From an uncultured Lachnospiraceae bacterium (GTDB lineage: Bacteria; Bacillota; Clostridia; Lachnospirales; Lachnospiraceae): 26,829 nt of DNA. The notes under the pieces are model-generated. The model searched no databases. It had not been told where the DNA came from and was given only the letters and a program-made list of their open reading frames with translations. The position numbers and the translations under genes were made by a program. Where the stretch lies: the NCBI GenBank assembly GCA_946627575.1, contig CAMOVS010000002.1:1-26829 (forward strand). Reading direction: 5' to 3'. Positions 7,916 to 16,287 of the stretch are shown one piece after another; the first letter of the stretch is position 1, and every line of letters starts with the position of its first letter.

Positions 7916-8980
7916 CTATTCTTCGTAACGGTTCTCAGCCAGCTCAAGAAGCCTGCCGATCAGCTGCTTTTTATCTATGCCCCGGTCTTCCCAAAGCATG
8001 GGATACATGCTGATGGATGTAAATCCCGGCAAGGTGTTGATCTCGTTGAAGACCACCTCCTGCCCCTCATCGGTCAGGAAGAAGTCTACCCTGGCCAGGC
8101 CATAACCGTCCAAAGCACGGAATATGGCTTCTGCTTTCTGCCGGATCTCCTCCGACTTGCCTTCGGGCAGTTCGGGATTCACTACCGTTCTGGACTCTTC
8201 ATTATTGTACTTGGCATCATAACTGTAGAATTCATCTGCCGCCAGAATCTCTCCCACACCGGAAGATCTGACTTCTCCAAAGTCTCCCAACACGGCACAT
8301 TCCAGCTCCCTGCCGATGATGGTTTCCTCCACCAGGATTTTGCTGTCATGCTCTGCAGCCACACGGAGAGCCTGTTCCAGCTGGGACGCATTGTCCGCCC
8401 GATTCACTCCCTGGGAAGATCCCGCCTTGGACGGTTTGACAAAGACCGGGTAATCCAGGTCCTTCTCCACCTTCCGGATGACCTCTTCCATCTGCTTAAG
8501 CTCCCTGCGCCGGACGCCTACAAAGCGGGCCTGGCGCACACCGATGCTGTCTACGATAATCTTGGTATAAAACTTATCCATACTGCAGGAGGAAGCCAGA
8601 ACGCCGCATCCTACATAGGGGATCGCAGCCAATTCAAAGAGCCCCTGGATGGTTCCGTCCTCACCGTTCATACCATGAAGAACCGGGAACATAATATCAA
8701 CGTGAACACTCTCTACCCTGTTACCGTCACGGTAAAGCAGCTCGCCGCTGCCGGTATCCGGCGAAAGGAGTACCTGCCGTCCCTGGCCGATCCAGGACCC
8801 GTCCTCCACGGATTCCAGGGACCTGACCTCCTTCCACAGTCCTTCCTTTGTGATTCCTATCATGATGACATCATACAGGTCTGCATCAATATTCCGGACA
8901 ACGGTAGCCGCTGATACAAGCGAAACTTCATGTTCTGAACTCCGGCCTCCCATGATGACCGCAACTGTTTTCTTACCCAC
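7916..8980 (-). CDS. ddl: D-alanine--D-alanine ligase
   Basis: ATP-grasp enzyme that joins two D-alanines for the peptidoglycan stem peptide. I place the start at GTG 8980 because AAGGAG (8987-8992, minus strand) lies six bases before it; an in-frame ATG at 8998 overlaps that site and has no ribosome site of its own. The resulting protein has 354 residues. Family motifs are MGGRSSEHEVSL near the N-terminus, KPSKAGSSQGV in the ATP-binding part, the omega-loop FYSYDAKY, and the metal-binding end VVFNEINTLPGFTSISMYP. A Tyr-containing omega loop points to D-Ala-D-Ala rather than D-Ala-D-Lac specificity, so this is not a VanA-type resistance ligase. The gene stands alone, convergent with the malQ operon. 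Only a weak promoter-like sequence is visible before it. Confidence 0.95.
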   Translation of the reverse strand: MGKKTVAVIMGGRSSEHEVSLVSAATVVRNIDADLYDVIMIGITKEGLWKEVRSLESVEDGSWIGQGRQVLLSPDTGSGELLYRDGNRVESVHVDIMFPVLHGMNGEDGTIQGLFELAAIPYVGCGVLASSCSMDKFYTKIIVDSIGVRQARFVGVRRRELKQMEEVIRKVEKDLDYPVFVKPSKAGSSQGVNRADNASQLEQALRVAAEHDSKILVEETIIGRELECAVLGDFGEVRSSGVGEILAADEFYSYDAKYNNEESRTVVNPELPEGKSEEIRQKAEAIFRALDGYGLARVDFFLTDEGQEVVFNEINTLPGFTSISMYPMLWEDRGIDKKQLIGRLLELAENRYEE

Positions 8981-8998
8981 AACATTCTCCTTTATCAT

Positions 8999-9188
8999 TA
9001 GTTAATAATAAGCGTATTATCCCACCCAAACCATATTTTCATAAGAAAGGCATCTAAAGCCGTTCTGCAGCTCGATCGGATTCACCGAGGCTCATCCGGT
9101 CGAGTGTCCGGGCGGACACATCGAGCATATCATAACACACTCCCTCTCCGGGAGCAATCATTTACGCCATCATTTACACCGATGTCGG
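8999..9188. other. Gene-free divergent region between ddl and ispE with stem-loops
   Basis: This stretch holds no credible gene. Bases 9071-9079 pair with 9096-9104 (nine pairs including one G-T), immediately followed by a second hairpin, 9104-9109 with 9114-9119. The outer bases GCTCGAT (9070-9076) can also pair with ATCGAGC (9120-9126), so alternative folds are possible. There is no T-run, so it is not an intrinsic terminator. A 12-base near-tandem repeat, ATCATTTACGCC then ATCATTTACACC, lies around 9158-9181. I assign no function. Confidence 0.35.
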
Positions 9189-9216
9189 TTGATTTTTGGA
9201 GAATTTCCTATATAAT
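9189..9216 (+). promoter_or_regulatory. Promoter of ispE
   Basis: TTGATT (9189-9194), a 16-base spacer and a perfect TATAAT (9211-9216). Transcription would start near 9222-9224, about 25 bases before the ispE ATG, so the leader is very short. Confidence 0.65.
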
Positions 9217-9217
9217 A

Positions 9218-9227
9218 TTGTATACAA
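9218..9227 (+). promoter_or_regulatory. Palindrome TTGTATACAA at the ispE transcription start, candidate GntR operator
   Basis: A perfect 10-bp palindrome sits two bases after the -10 box and is centred on the expected +1. Its GT...AC half-sites resemble those bound by FadR-type GntR regulators, and such a regulator is encoded directly downstream of ispE. A repressor here would block initiation. The match to this particular regulator is an inference. Confidence 0.45.
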
Positions 9228-9247
9228 GACCAGTTGGAGGAAACAGT

Positions 9248-10129
9248 ATGGATCAACAGCTTGAGCTTAAAGCCTTTGCCAAAGTGAATCTGGGCCTTGA
9301 TGTCCTGCGGAGGCGGGAGGATGGCTACCATGAAGTCAACATGGTTATGCAGTCCATCCGTCTTTTTGACCGCATTATTCTGGAAATCAACCCCTACGGA
9401 GACATCCGCCTGACTTCCAACCTGTCCCACCTTCCTTTGAACGAAAATAACCTGGTTTATCAGGCGATCGACATCATGAGGAAGGAGTACGGGATCAAGG
9501 ATGGTATTTCAGCCCGGATCGAGAAGCACATCCCTATCGCAGCGGGTCTGGCCGGCGGCAGTTCGGACGCGGCCGCTGCCTTGATCGGCATGAATCAGAT
9601 GTTTTCCCTGGGTATCCGGGAGCAGCGTCTGATGGACCTGGGAGTAACTCTGGGCGCCGATATTCCCTTCTGTATCATGCGGGGCACAGCTCTGTCCCAG
9701 GGAATCGGTGAGATTCTTACCCCCCTTCCTCCCGTACCGGATTGCTGGCTGCTTATCGTCAAGCCATCCTTTTCCATGTCCACCCGTTTCGTCTACCAGC
9801 ACCTGGATCCCGACACCGCCCTCCATCCCGATATCGATGGCATGGTTGAGGCAATCAGAAAGGGAGATCTGGCCGGGATGACCGAGAGGATGGGAAACAG
9901 TCTTGAGCAGGTAACAGCCGCTCATTTTCCGGATATCATCTCTATGAAAAAGAAAATGACAGAGCTTGGAGCAATGAATGCCATTATGTCCGGCAGCGGT
10001 TCCACGGTCTTCGGGGTATTTGACCAAAAAGAACCTGCTGTCGAAGCCGCTTCCGTCTTTCGTCAGGAAACGGGAATCCGCCTGGCGGCGGCAGTGCGCC
10101 CCTACAACAGCATTCGGAAAAAAACCTGA
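9248..10129 (+). CDS. ispE: 4-diphosphocytidyl-2-C-methyl-D-erythritol kinase
   Basis: A 293-residue GHMP kinase that phosphorylates CDP-ME in the MEP pathway of isoprenoid synthesis. The ATG at 9248 is preceded by GGAGG (9236-9240) at seven bases; longer in-frame extensions cover the promoter and are not used. Motifs are AFAKVNLGLDV with Lys12, the glycine-rich ATP loop PIAAGLAGGSSDAAA (96-110), the catalytic Asp in GADIPFC (D138) and the C-terminal MSGSGSTVFGV. Length and motifs are complete. Only gntR, 121 bases downstream, separates it from cca. The promoter carries a palindrome that may be the GntR operator, which would put isoprenoid precursor synthesis under a ligand-responsive regulator. 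Confidence 0.95.
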   Translation: MDQQLELKAFAKVNLGLDVLRRREDGYHEVNMVMQSIRLFDRIILEINPYGDIRLTSNLSHLPLNENNLVYQAIDIMRKEYGIKDGISARIEKHIPIAAGLAGGSSDAAAALIGMNQMFSLGIREQRLMDLGVTLGADIPFCIMRGTALSQGIGEILTPLPPVPDCWLLIVKPSFSMSTRFVYQHLDPDTALHPDIDGMVEAIRKGDLAGMTERMGNSLEQVTAAHFPDIISMKKKMTELGAMNAIMSGSGSTVFGVFDQKEPAVEAASVFRQETGIRLAAAVRPYNSIRKKT

Positions 10130-10138
10130 AGTCTTAAG

Positions 10139-10198
10139 AAAGGGTATTCCTCTGCACTTTATACAGGGCCACACAAGTGCGCGTCTCCAGCACCCTTT
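10139..10198 (+). other. Nested inverted repeats between ispE and gntR
   Basis: An outer repeat AAAGGGT (10139-10145) with ACCCTTT (10192-10198) encloses an inner one, GCACTT (10154-10159) with AAGTGC (10175-10180). It can fold as a two-level stem ending about 50 bases before gntR. There is no T-run. It could stabilise or process the ispE transcript, or be chance. Confidence 0.35.
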
Positions 10199-10250
10199 AT
10201 GAATGGTAAAACCAGCAAATGAGCCGCAGCACCAGAAGGAATATGCTATC

Positions 10251-10955
10251 ATGAATGATGACCAGTTAAGACTTGAAACAGACGAATATCTTCCCCTGCG
10301 GGAAGTGGTTTTCAACACGTTAAGACAGGCGATTATTACCGGACATTTTAAGCCCGGAGAGCGTCTTATGGAGATTTCTCTGGCTAAAAAGCTTGGTGTC
10401 AGCCGCACGCCGGTCCGGGAAGCAATCCGTATGCTGGACCAGGAAGGCCTGGTAGACATGATCCCCCGAAAGGGCGCCCAGGTATCCCGGATCACGGAAA
10501 AGAGTCTCCGGGATATCGTTGAGATACGTACCGTTCTGGAAGAGTACGCCGTGGGCGTCAGCTGTCACAGGATCAGCGAAGAAGATCTGGATACGCTGAC
10601 CGGAATACACGGGGACTTCATCCGGGTCGTGGCTGAAGGTGACGAGCAAAAGATTGCCCAGCAGGACGAGCGTTTTCATGATGTCCTTTTCCGGTCTGCG
10701 GGCAACAAAAGGCTTCTTGCGATTCTTTGCAATCTCCGGGAGCAATTCTTCCGCTTCCGCCTGGAATACATTAAAGATATAGATCAACGGTCTATCCTGA
10801 TCAGGGAGCATACGGACCTGATCGAGGCCATACGGAACCGGGACGAAGACCGGGCCAGACAGATTATGCATGAACACCTTATGAACCTGCAGAATGCGGT
10901 TCTGGATAAAATAAAACAGGATGAATCGGAGAATAGAGGAGGTGAGCCGATATGA
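10251..10955 (+). CDS. GntR-family transcriptional regulator, FadR/FCD type
   Basis: The ATG at 10251 has GAAGGA ten bases upstream; an in-frame ATG at 10203 lacks a site. The 234-residue product has a winged helix-turn-helix (about 14-76), with LPLREVVFNTLRQAI, then KLGVSRTPVREAIRMLDQEGLV in the recognition region. An all-helical FCD ligand domain follows (about 83-215). Candidate metal ligands of the FCD domain are visible in QDERFHDVLF, IREHTDLIEAI and MHEHLMNLQ (one Asp and three His). Such domains bind small carboxylates or lipids, often with a metal. The ligand here is unknown. The stop overlaps the cca start by four bases (ATGA), so the two are translationally coupled. A palindrome at the ispE promoter is the best candidate binding site in the window. 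Confidence 0.92.
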   Translation: MNDDQLRLETDEYLPLREVVFNTLRQAIITGHFKPGERLMEISLAKKLGVSRTPVREAIRMLDQEGLVDMIPRKGAQVSRITEKSLRDIVEIRTVLEEYAVGVSCHRISEEDLDTLTGIHGDFIRVVAEGDEQKIAQQDERFHDVLFRSAGNKRLLAILCNLREQFFRFRLEYIKDIDQRSILIREHTDLIEAIRNRDEDRARQIMHEHLMNLQNAVLDKIKQDESENRGGEPI

Positions 10956-12319
10956 AAATACAGATGCCGGGGCCGGTCCGGAATATCCTCCGCACCCTCC
11001 AGGCTCACGGTCACGAAGCCTATATTGTAGGAGGATGCGTCCGGGACGCCATCCTTATGAAATCACCTTCAGACTGGGATATTACGACTTCCGCCCTGCC
11101 CCGGGAGGTCAAGGCTCTTTTTAACAGAACCATTGACACCGGTCTTAAACACGGCACCGTGACGATTATGGATGGAAAGGAAGGTTTTGAAGTCACGACC
11201 TTCCGCATCGATGGCGAATACGAAGACTACCGCAGGCCCAAGGAGGTTGTCTTTACCAGGAATCTGAAAGAAGACCTTATGCGCCGGGACTTTACTATTA
11301 ATGCCATGGCCTACAGCGAGGAAACCGGCCTGGTGGATCTCTTTGGCGGGATGGAGGACCTGAACAGGCGGATCATCCGCTGCGTCGGCAATCCGGAAGA
11401 ACGCTTCCAGGAGGATGCCCTCCGCATGCTCCGGGCAGTACGTTTCTCCGCTCAGCTTGACTTCCAGGTGGATCCTGCCACACGAGCAGCGATCAGCAGG
11501 CTGCATGAGCTCATCCGCAATGTCAGTGCCGAAAGGATTCAGATGGAGATGCTTAAACTTCTGATATCCGACCATCCGGAGAGATTCCGTCTGGCCTATG
11601 AGACCGGGCTGACTTCCGTCTTTCTGCCGGAATTCGACCTTCTCATGGACACGGAACAGAACAACCCCCACCATGCTTACACGGTGGGAGAGCACACCTT
11701 GAAGGCAGTCACTCTTATTTCCAATAATCCGGTTCTCAGGCTGACCATGCTTCTCCATGATATCGGAAAGCCTGCCTGCAGAACCACGGATCTCCAGGGG
11801 ATTGATCATTTTAAAGGCCACAATGAATTGGGCGCTGATATGAGTGGAACCATCCTTCGAAGGCTTAAGTTTGACAACGAAACCATCCGTATCGTCAAAG
11901 TCCTGATCGCCAATCATGATATCCGTTTCCGGAATTCCCTGACATCGGGCCGGCGGCATGTGCGAAGGGTCATAAGCAAGGTAGGGCCTTCTCTTTTCCC
12001 ATATCTTCTGGATGTAATGCAGGCTGATGTATCAGCCCAAAGTGATTACCTGCGGGAGGAAAAGCTGGCTGCTCTGGCAGAGACCAGGGAAGCATACAAC
12101 AGGATTCTTTCCGAGGGCAATTGTCTGACCCTGAAGGACCTTGCGGTCAATGGCCGCGATCTGATGAATCTGGGCATACCGGAAGGGAAAACTATCGGCG
12201 CCATATTGAAAGCCCTGCTGGGAATCGTGCTGGAGAACCCGGAAAAAAATGATGCAGCCTATCTAAAGCGGATCGCACTGGAGATCTATAAAGAACTCCG
12301 GAAAGCAGCCGAAGGCTGA
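10952..12319 (+). CDS. cca: CCA tRNA nucleotidyltransferase with HD domain
   Basis: A 455-residue class II nucleotidyltransferase that builds or repairs the CCA end of tRNAs. The head has GGCVRD (27-32), the catalytic DWD (41-43), RRDFTINAMAY (111-121) and the RNA-binding ERFQEDALRMLRAVRF (150-165). An HD domain follows, with GEHTL (246-250) and LLHDIGKP (267-274), which in related enzymes has phosphohydrolase activity. GAGGTGAG sits before the ATG inside the end of gntR. Whether the enzyme adds all of CCA or only part cannot be told from one sequence; organisms with split CC- and A-adding enzymes would have a second homologue elsewhere. Confidence 0.95.
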   Translation: MKIQMPGPVRNILRTLQAHGHEAYIVGGCVRDAILMKSPSDWDITTSALPREVKALFNRTIDTGLKHGTVTIMDGKEGFEVTTFRIDGEYEDYRRPKEVVFTRNLKEDLMRRDFTINAMAYSEETGLVDLFGGMEDLNRRIIRCVGNPEERFQEDALRMLRAVRFSAQLDFQVDPATRAAISRLHELIRNVSAERIQMEMLKLLISDHPERFRLAYETGLTSVFLPEFDLLMDTEQNNPHHAYTVGEHTLKAVTLISNNPVLRLTMLLHDIGKPACRTTDLQGIDHFKGHNELGADMSGTILRRLKFDNETIRIVKVLIANHDIRFRNSLTSGRRHVRRVISKVGPSLFPYLLDVMQADVSAQSDYLREEKLAALAETREAYNRILSEGNCLTLKDLAVNGRDLMNLGIPEGKTIGAILKALLGIVLENPEKNDAAYLKRIALEIYKELRKAAEG

Positions 12320-12345
12320 CTATAATAGATATATAAGGTAAAATA

Positions 12346-14052
12346 ATGTCATATCTTGCTTTGTACCGCAAGTGGCGGCCGTCGGATTTTGACCAGGTAA
12401 AGGGTCAGGATGCCATCGTACGAACCTTGCGCAATCAGATAATCTATGACCGGATCGGTCACGCCTACCTCTTCTGCGGAACCAGAGGGACGGGTAAGAC
12501 ATCCATCGCCAAGCTCTTTGCCAAGGCGGTCAACTGCGAGAATCCTGCGGACGGAAATCCCTGCGGGATCTGTTCTTCTTGCAGGACCATAGCCGACCAG
12601 ACTTCCATGGATGTCATCGAGATCGATGCGGCTTCCAACAACGGTGTGGATAACATCCGCCAGATCCGCGAACAGGTTCAGTACAGACCGACAGATGGCC
12701 GCTATAAAATCTATATTATCGACGAAGTTCACATGCTGTCACCCGGAGCTTTTAACGCCCTCCTGAAGACCCTGGAGGAGCCGCCCTCCTATGTGATCTT
12801 TATCCTGGCCACCACGGAAAAACACAAGATCCCCGTTACCATCCTCTCCAGATGCCAGCAATACGATTTTCGGCGCATCTCGGTGGAAACCATCACCAGC
12901 CATCTGGCAGACCTTATGGCTAAGGAATCCATCGAAGCGGAAACCCGGGGGCTTGCTTTCGTCGCCCGTATGGCGGATGGCTCCATGAGAGACGCCCTGA
13001 GTCTTCTGGATCAATGCATCGCTTTCTATCCGGGTCAGGCTCTGACTTACGATAAGGTTGTTGACGTTCTGGGAGCTGCGGACATCTCCATCTATGCCAG
13101 TCTGCTTCAGGCCATAAGCAGCCGCAGGCTGGATCAGGTGATGAACCTTATCGACCAGGTCATCATGGAAGGAAGGGAACTGGGTCGGTTCCTTAGTGAC
13201 TTTCTCTGGCATCTTCGGAATCTTCTTCTTCTCAAAGATGCCGAAGACAAGCAGACATCAGATCAAAGCCGGGATACCAGCAGCGAGATCGTACTGGATG
13301 TCAGTGCGGAAAACATCGAACGGATGAAGCAGGAAGCAAGCCGGATCAGTACCGGCAGTCTTCTGTACATGATCCGGACTCTATCAGACCTGGCTTCCCA
13401 GGTCCGCTATGCCACACAAAAGAGAGTGATTCTGGAAGTAGGCTTTATTAAGCTGTGCAGACCGGACATGGAGGCCGGACCGGATGCTCTCCTTGCCAGA
13501 ATCGAACGACTCGAAGAAGACATAGCCAGCCAGGCAGCTCTTCAGGCAGCCCGGCCCTACTTATCGGCTCCTGTATCCGCGTCCGGAGACAGCCCAGGCC
13601 GGGGAGCGGCCCAAGCAGTCTCTGCGCCCGGGGAATCTGCTGGCGAGGATCCGCCGGATCCTGATCAGATTCTGGAAGAGCGCTTCAGCCCGGCCCAGGC
13701 GGAGGATCTTAGAAGAATCGCCGCATCATGGAGAAAGATCGTCAGCTCCATCAGCTATCCTATGAGGGACCATCTGAGTCAGGCGACCATAGCCGTCGCC
13801 CAGGACAGTGATGTCCTGCTCCTGCTATTTGATGCGGACAATATAAAGAGCGACAACGCCATCCTGTTTTTTGAAAAAAACAACCATGAGAATCTCGATC
13901 TTCTTTCAGAGATTGTGGCAGAAAAAACAGGAAAGAAAGCAGCTTTCCGCTGTGTCAAGGAATCTCCTGCTCAAAGAAAGCAGGAATCATTCATTGATCT
14001 GACCAGGATTCACTTTGACCATATAGAAATCGAAGACGCACAAGACAGCTAA
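12346..14052 (+). CDS. dnaX: DNA polymerase III subunits gamma/tau
   Basis: A 568-residue clamp-loader ATPase. AAA+ motifs are complete: Walker A GTRGTGKT (45-52), four zinc-binding cysteines (64, 73, 76, 79), Walker B IIDEVH (124-129), sensor ATTEKHKIP and the arginine-finger SRC (168-170). Beyond the clamp-loader domain (to about 380) comes a Pro/Ala/Ser-rich linker (about 395-440) and a C-terminal domain that should contact the polymerase. I see no A-rich slippery heptamer followed by a stem at the linker, so a frameshift-made short gamma form is not supported. The ribosome site is weak (AAGG about eight bases upstream). The order dnaX-ebfC-recR is highly conserved in bacteria. Confidence 0.97.
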   Translation: MSYLALYRKWRPSDFDQVKGQDAIVRTLRNQIIYDRIGHAYLFCGTRGTGKTSIAKLFAKAVNCENPADGNPCGICSSCRTIADQTSMDVIEIDAASNNGVDNIRQIREQVQYRPTDGRYKIYIIDEVHMLSPGAFNALLKTLEEPPSYVIFILATTEKHKIPVTILSRCQQYDFRRISVETITSHLADLMAKESIEAETRGLAFVARMADGSMRDALSLLDQCIAFYPGQALTYDKVVDVLGAADISIYASLLQAISSRRLDQVMNLIDQVIMEGRELGRFLSDFLWHLRNLLLLKDAEDKQTSDQSRDTSSEIVLDVSAENIERMKQEASRISTGSLLYMIRTLSDLASQVRYATQKRVILEVGFIKLCRPDMEAGPDALLARIERLEEDIASQAALQAARPYLSAPVSASGDSPGRGAAQAVSAPGESAGEDPPDPDQILEERFSPAQAEDLRRIAASWRKIVSSISYPMRDHLSQATIAVAQDSDVLLLLFDADNIKSDNAILFFEKNNHENLDLLSEIVAEKTGKKAAFRCVKESPAQRKQESFIDLTRIHFDHIEIEDAQDS

Positions 14053-14085
14053 TTATACATATTTATTTACAAGGAGGAATATATC

Positions 14086-14430
14086 ATGGCACGTAGAGGC
14101 GGTTTTTCCGGCGGTATGCCCGGCAATATGAACAACCTGATGAAGCAGGCTCAGAAAATGCAGAAAAAGATGGAGGAGACTACCAAGGCTCTTGAGGAAA
14201 AGACTTACGAAGCAACAGCCGGAGGCGGTGTTGTCTCCGTAACAGTATCCGGAAAAAAGGAAGTGACCGCCATTAAACTGGCTGAGGAAGTGGTAGATCC
14301 CGATGATATCGAGATGCTTGAGGATCTGATCATCGCTGCAACCAACGAAGCTCTTAGGGCTATGGAAGAAGATTCTCAGTCGACCATGGCTAAAATCACC
14401 GGCGGATTGGGCGGAGGATTTGGATTCTGA
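14086..14430 (+). CDS. ebfC: Nucleoid-associated protein YbaB/EbfC
   Basis: A 114-residue protein of the YbaB/EbfC family, dimeric DNA-binding proteins found beside dnaX and recR. The N-terminal Gly/Arg-rich end ([13 protein letters not shown]) precedes the helix [17 protein letters not shown] and the sheet [20 protein letters not shown]. The C-terminal [13 protein letters not shown] helix is followed by a glycine-rich tail. AAGGAGGAA lies eight bases before the ATG. Its stop shares one base with the recR start (TGATG), indicating coupled translation. Confidence 0.95.
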   Translation: MARRGGFSGGMPGNMNNLMKQAQKMQKKMEETTKALEEKTYEATAGGGVVSVTVSGKKEVTAIKLAEEVVDPDDIEMLEDLIIAATNEALRAMEEDSQSTMAKITGGLGGGFGF

Positions 14431-15029
14431 TGAACTATTACAGCACTTCAGTAACCAATCTGATCGAAGAGCTCAAGCGGCTTCCCGGCATAGGCGGCAA
14501 GTCTGCCCAGCGTCTGGCCTTCCATATCATCAACATGCCCGAGGACCATGTTCTTCATCTCTCCAGGGCTATGGTAGATGCCAGACAAAAAATACGCTAC
14601 TGCAAGACCTGCTGTACCCTAACCGATGAGGAATACTGCCCCATCTGCTCCAGTCCCAAGCGAGACCATTCCACCATCATGGTGGTAGAGCATACACAGG
14701 ATCTGGCCGCCTACGAAAAAACCGGCCAGTACGATGGAGTCTATCATGTCCTCCAGGGAACCCTGGTTCCCAGCCTGGGAAAGGGTCCGGATCAGATCCG
14801 CTTCAGGGAACTGATGGACAGACTGGAAAAGGAAGAGATCCGGGAATTGATTCTGGCAACCAACTCCAGTCTGGACGGCGAAGCAACCGCCATGTACATA
14901 ACAAAAAAAGTTAAGCCATTAGGCATCAAGGTATCCCGGATCGCCAGCGGCGTCCCCATAGGAGGCGAACTGGAATACATCGATGAAGTAACCCTGTCCA
15001 GGGCTTTGGACGGGCGGATTCAGCTATAG
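14430..15029 (+). CDS. recR: Recombination protein RecR
   Basis: A 199-residue protein of normal length that works with RecF/RecO to load RecA at gaps. The helix-hairpin-helix near the N-terminus contains LPGIGGKSAQRLAFHI (18-33). A zinc finger is formed by C58, C61 or C62, C70 and C73. The Toprim domain begins at about 80 (STIMVVEHTQDL), and the C-terminal signature GVPIGGELEYIDEVTLSRAL is present. It ends the ispE-to-recR run and meets the rhomboid gene convergently, with a terminator between them. Confidence 0.96.
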   Translation: MNYYSTSVTNLIEELKRLPGIGGKSAQRLAFHIINMPEDHVLHLSRAMVDARQKIRYCKTCCTLTDEEYCPICSSPKRDHSTIMVVEHTQDLAAYEKTGQYDGVYHVLQGTLVPSLGKGPDQIRFRELMDRLEKEEIRELILATNSSLDGEATAMYITKKVKPLGIKVSRIASGVPIGGELEYIDEVTLSRALDGRIQL

Positions 15030-15047
15030 AATTTTTCCAAAAATTAC

Positions 15048-15086
15048 GAGGGAGACAGGGTTATGCCCTGCCTCCCTCTTTCTTTT
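15048..15086 (+). terminator. Intrinsic terminator after recR
   Basis: A 13-bp stem with one A-C mismatch (15048-15060 with 15066-15078) and a 5-base loop is followed by TTTCTTTT. It begins 19 bases after recR stops and overlaps the last codons of the convergent rhomboid gene. An A-run at 15039-15043 might let it work weakly for the opposite strand. Confidence 0.8.
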
Positions 15087-16134
15087 GCCTGCGGAACAGA
15101 AAGCGGCCTCCCTCTGTTATCAGCATCAAAACAATCCCCGCAATCAGCCCTCCTATATGGGCGGCCTGGTCTATTTCCGGCGACGCCACGCCTCCCACCA
15201 GGGCAAAGCCCAGCATAAAAAGAAAGCTGATACGGCCTACTTTTCTTTTGGCAGCTTTCCCGGCCCCCAGACTGTCCATCACAGCAATGCAAAGAAGGGC
15301 ACCGATCACCCCGAAAACGGCACCGGAAGCTCCGGCACTGACGGAATACCTGTCCCCGGACAAGGTGACCAAAAGAGACGTCGTCGCGCTGACCACTTCA
15401 GACCCTATATATATAATAAAATAGGTAAGATGCCCCTTCAGCTTCTCCAGCCGGCTCCCTATTACCAAAAGAGCCACCATGTTATGGAAAAGATGACTTC
15501 CTCCAAAATGAAGGAAACCGGAAGTCAACAGTCTCCAGTATTGTCCCTGCTCTACAATCTTCTGCCATGAGGCTGCCCCATGCTCTGCCATAAAAAAGGG
15601 ATCCAGACTGTCTCCCAGGAAACCAAGAATAACAAATGCAAGTATATTGATCAAAATCATAGTCAGGTTAACAGGCGCCAGGAATTCCTTCCAGTCCTCC
15701 TTTCTCTCCCTGCCCGGAGAACTCTCTTCCCCGTCCGGACTGGCCAGAAGATCTTCAATATGATCTCTCAAACCATAGAAGTCTTCCAGCTGATTCTCAA
15801 AGATCATAAGTCTCCTGTCCCTGCAATCAATAATCCATGCATTCCTGATCGCTGCGATCTCATGAACCATAGATACGGAAGGGAGCTGTCGGGAAAAAAA
15901 GAGCATCAGGCTTCGGACAGGCCTGGAGCTGGAGATCATCAGTTTCCTTTCTTCTTCCGCCAGGACCCGGCTCATCCTTTCAGGAGAAACTGCCGGCTGA
16001 CCGGGCAAAGGTTCCGGAATCATCAGGATTATTCCGTACTCTCTCCCCTGATCCTTATACCAGATAAGCTCTCTTCCTCCGTCTGCCCCTCGATATCCCA
16101 GCTGTTTTAGCGTATTTTTTATCCTTTGTACCAT
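15061..16134 (-). CDS. Rhomboid-family intramembrane serine protease, GluP-like, with N-terminal soluble domain
   Basis: A 357-residue protein. The first 145 or so residues are soluble and not recognised by me, and they end in an acidic, Ser-rich linker (131-148). A rhomboid core follows (150-345) with six or more hydrophobic segments, the oxyanion/His region HLFHNM (214-219), the catalytic serine in AGASGAVFG (S270) and the catalytic histidine in DQAAHIGGL (H326). Bacillus GluP/YqgP has a comparable N-terminal domain, so a membrane-protein quality-control role is one option. A GGAG lies eight bases before the ATG. It follows the DUF6382-FHA gene by 153 bases in the same direction without a clear terminator, so it may be transcribed with the Tad cluster, which makes processing of pilus components a second option. 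Confidence 0.9.
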   Translation of the reverse strand: MVQRIKNTLKQLGYRGADGGRELIWYKDQGREYGIILMIPEPLPGQPAVSPERMSRVLAEEERKLMISSSRPVRSLMLFFSRQLPSVSMVHEIAAIRNAWIIDCRDRRLMIFENQLEDFYGLRDHIEDLLASPDGEESSPGRERKEDWKEFLAPVNLTMILINILAFVILGFLGDSLDPFFMAEHGAASWQKIVEQGQYWRLLTSGFLHFGGSHLFHNMVALLVIGSRLEKLKGHLTYFIIYIGSEVVSATTSLLVTLSGDRYSVSAGASGAVFGVIGALLCIAVMDSLGAGKAAKRKVGRISFLFMLGFALVGGVASPEIDQAAHIGGLIAGIVLMLITEGGRFLFRRQKKEGGRA

Positions 16135-16287
16135 AGCGATCTCCGACTATTGTAAAGCTCTTAGACATTTTGAATTGCTTTGATTCATTTCTGCCCCTGA
16201 TTCTATCATGAATCCGCCTTTCTGTCACAAGTCATCCTTACCAATTCCTCTCCCTGTCCTATTTTAACTCTATACAGAGCCTTTCTG

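Noticed and set aside
9509..10495. 328-codon minus-strand open frame across ispE and gntR
   Set aside because: It is antisense to two well-supported genes and has no recognisable domain.
13860..13890. A-rich run in dnaX as a programmed frameshift site
   Set aside because: It lies near the C-terminus, far past the point where a short gamma product would end, and no suitable heptamer with a following stem is present.
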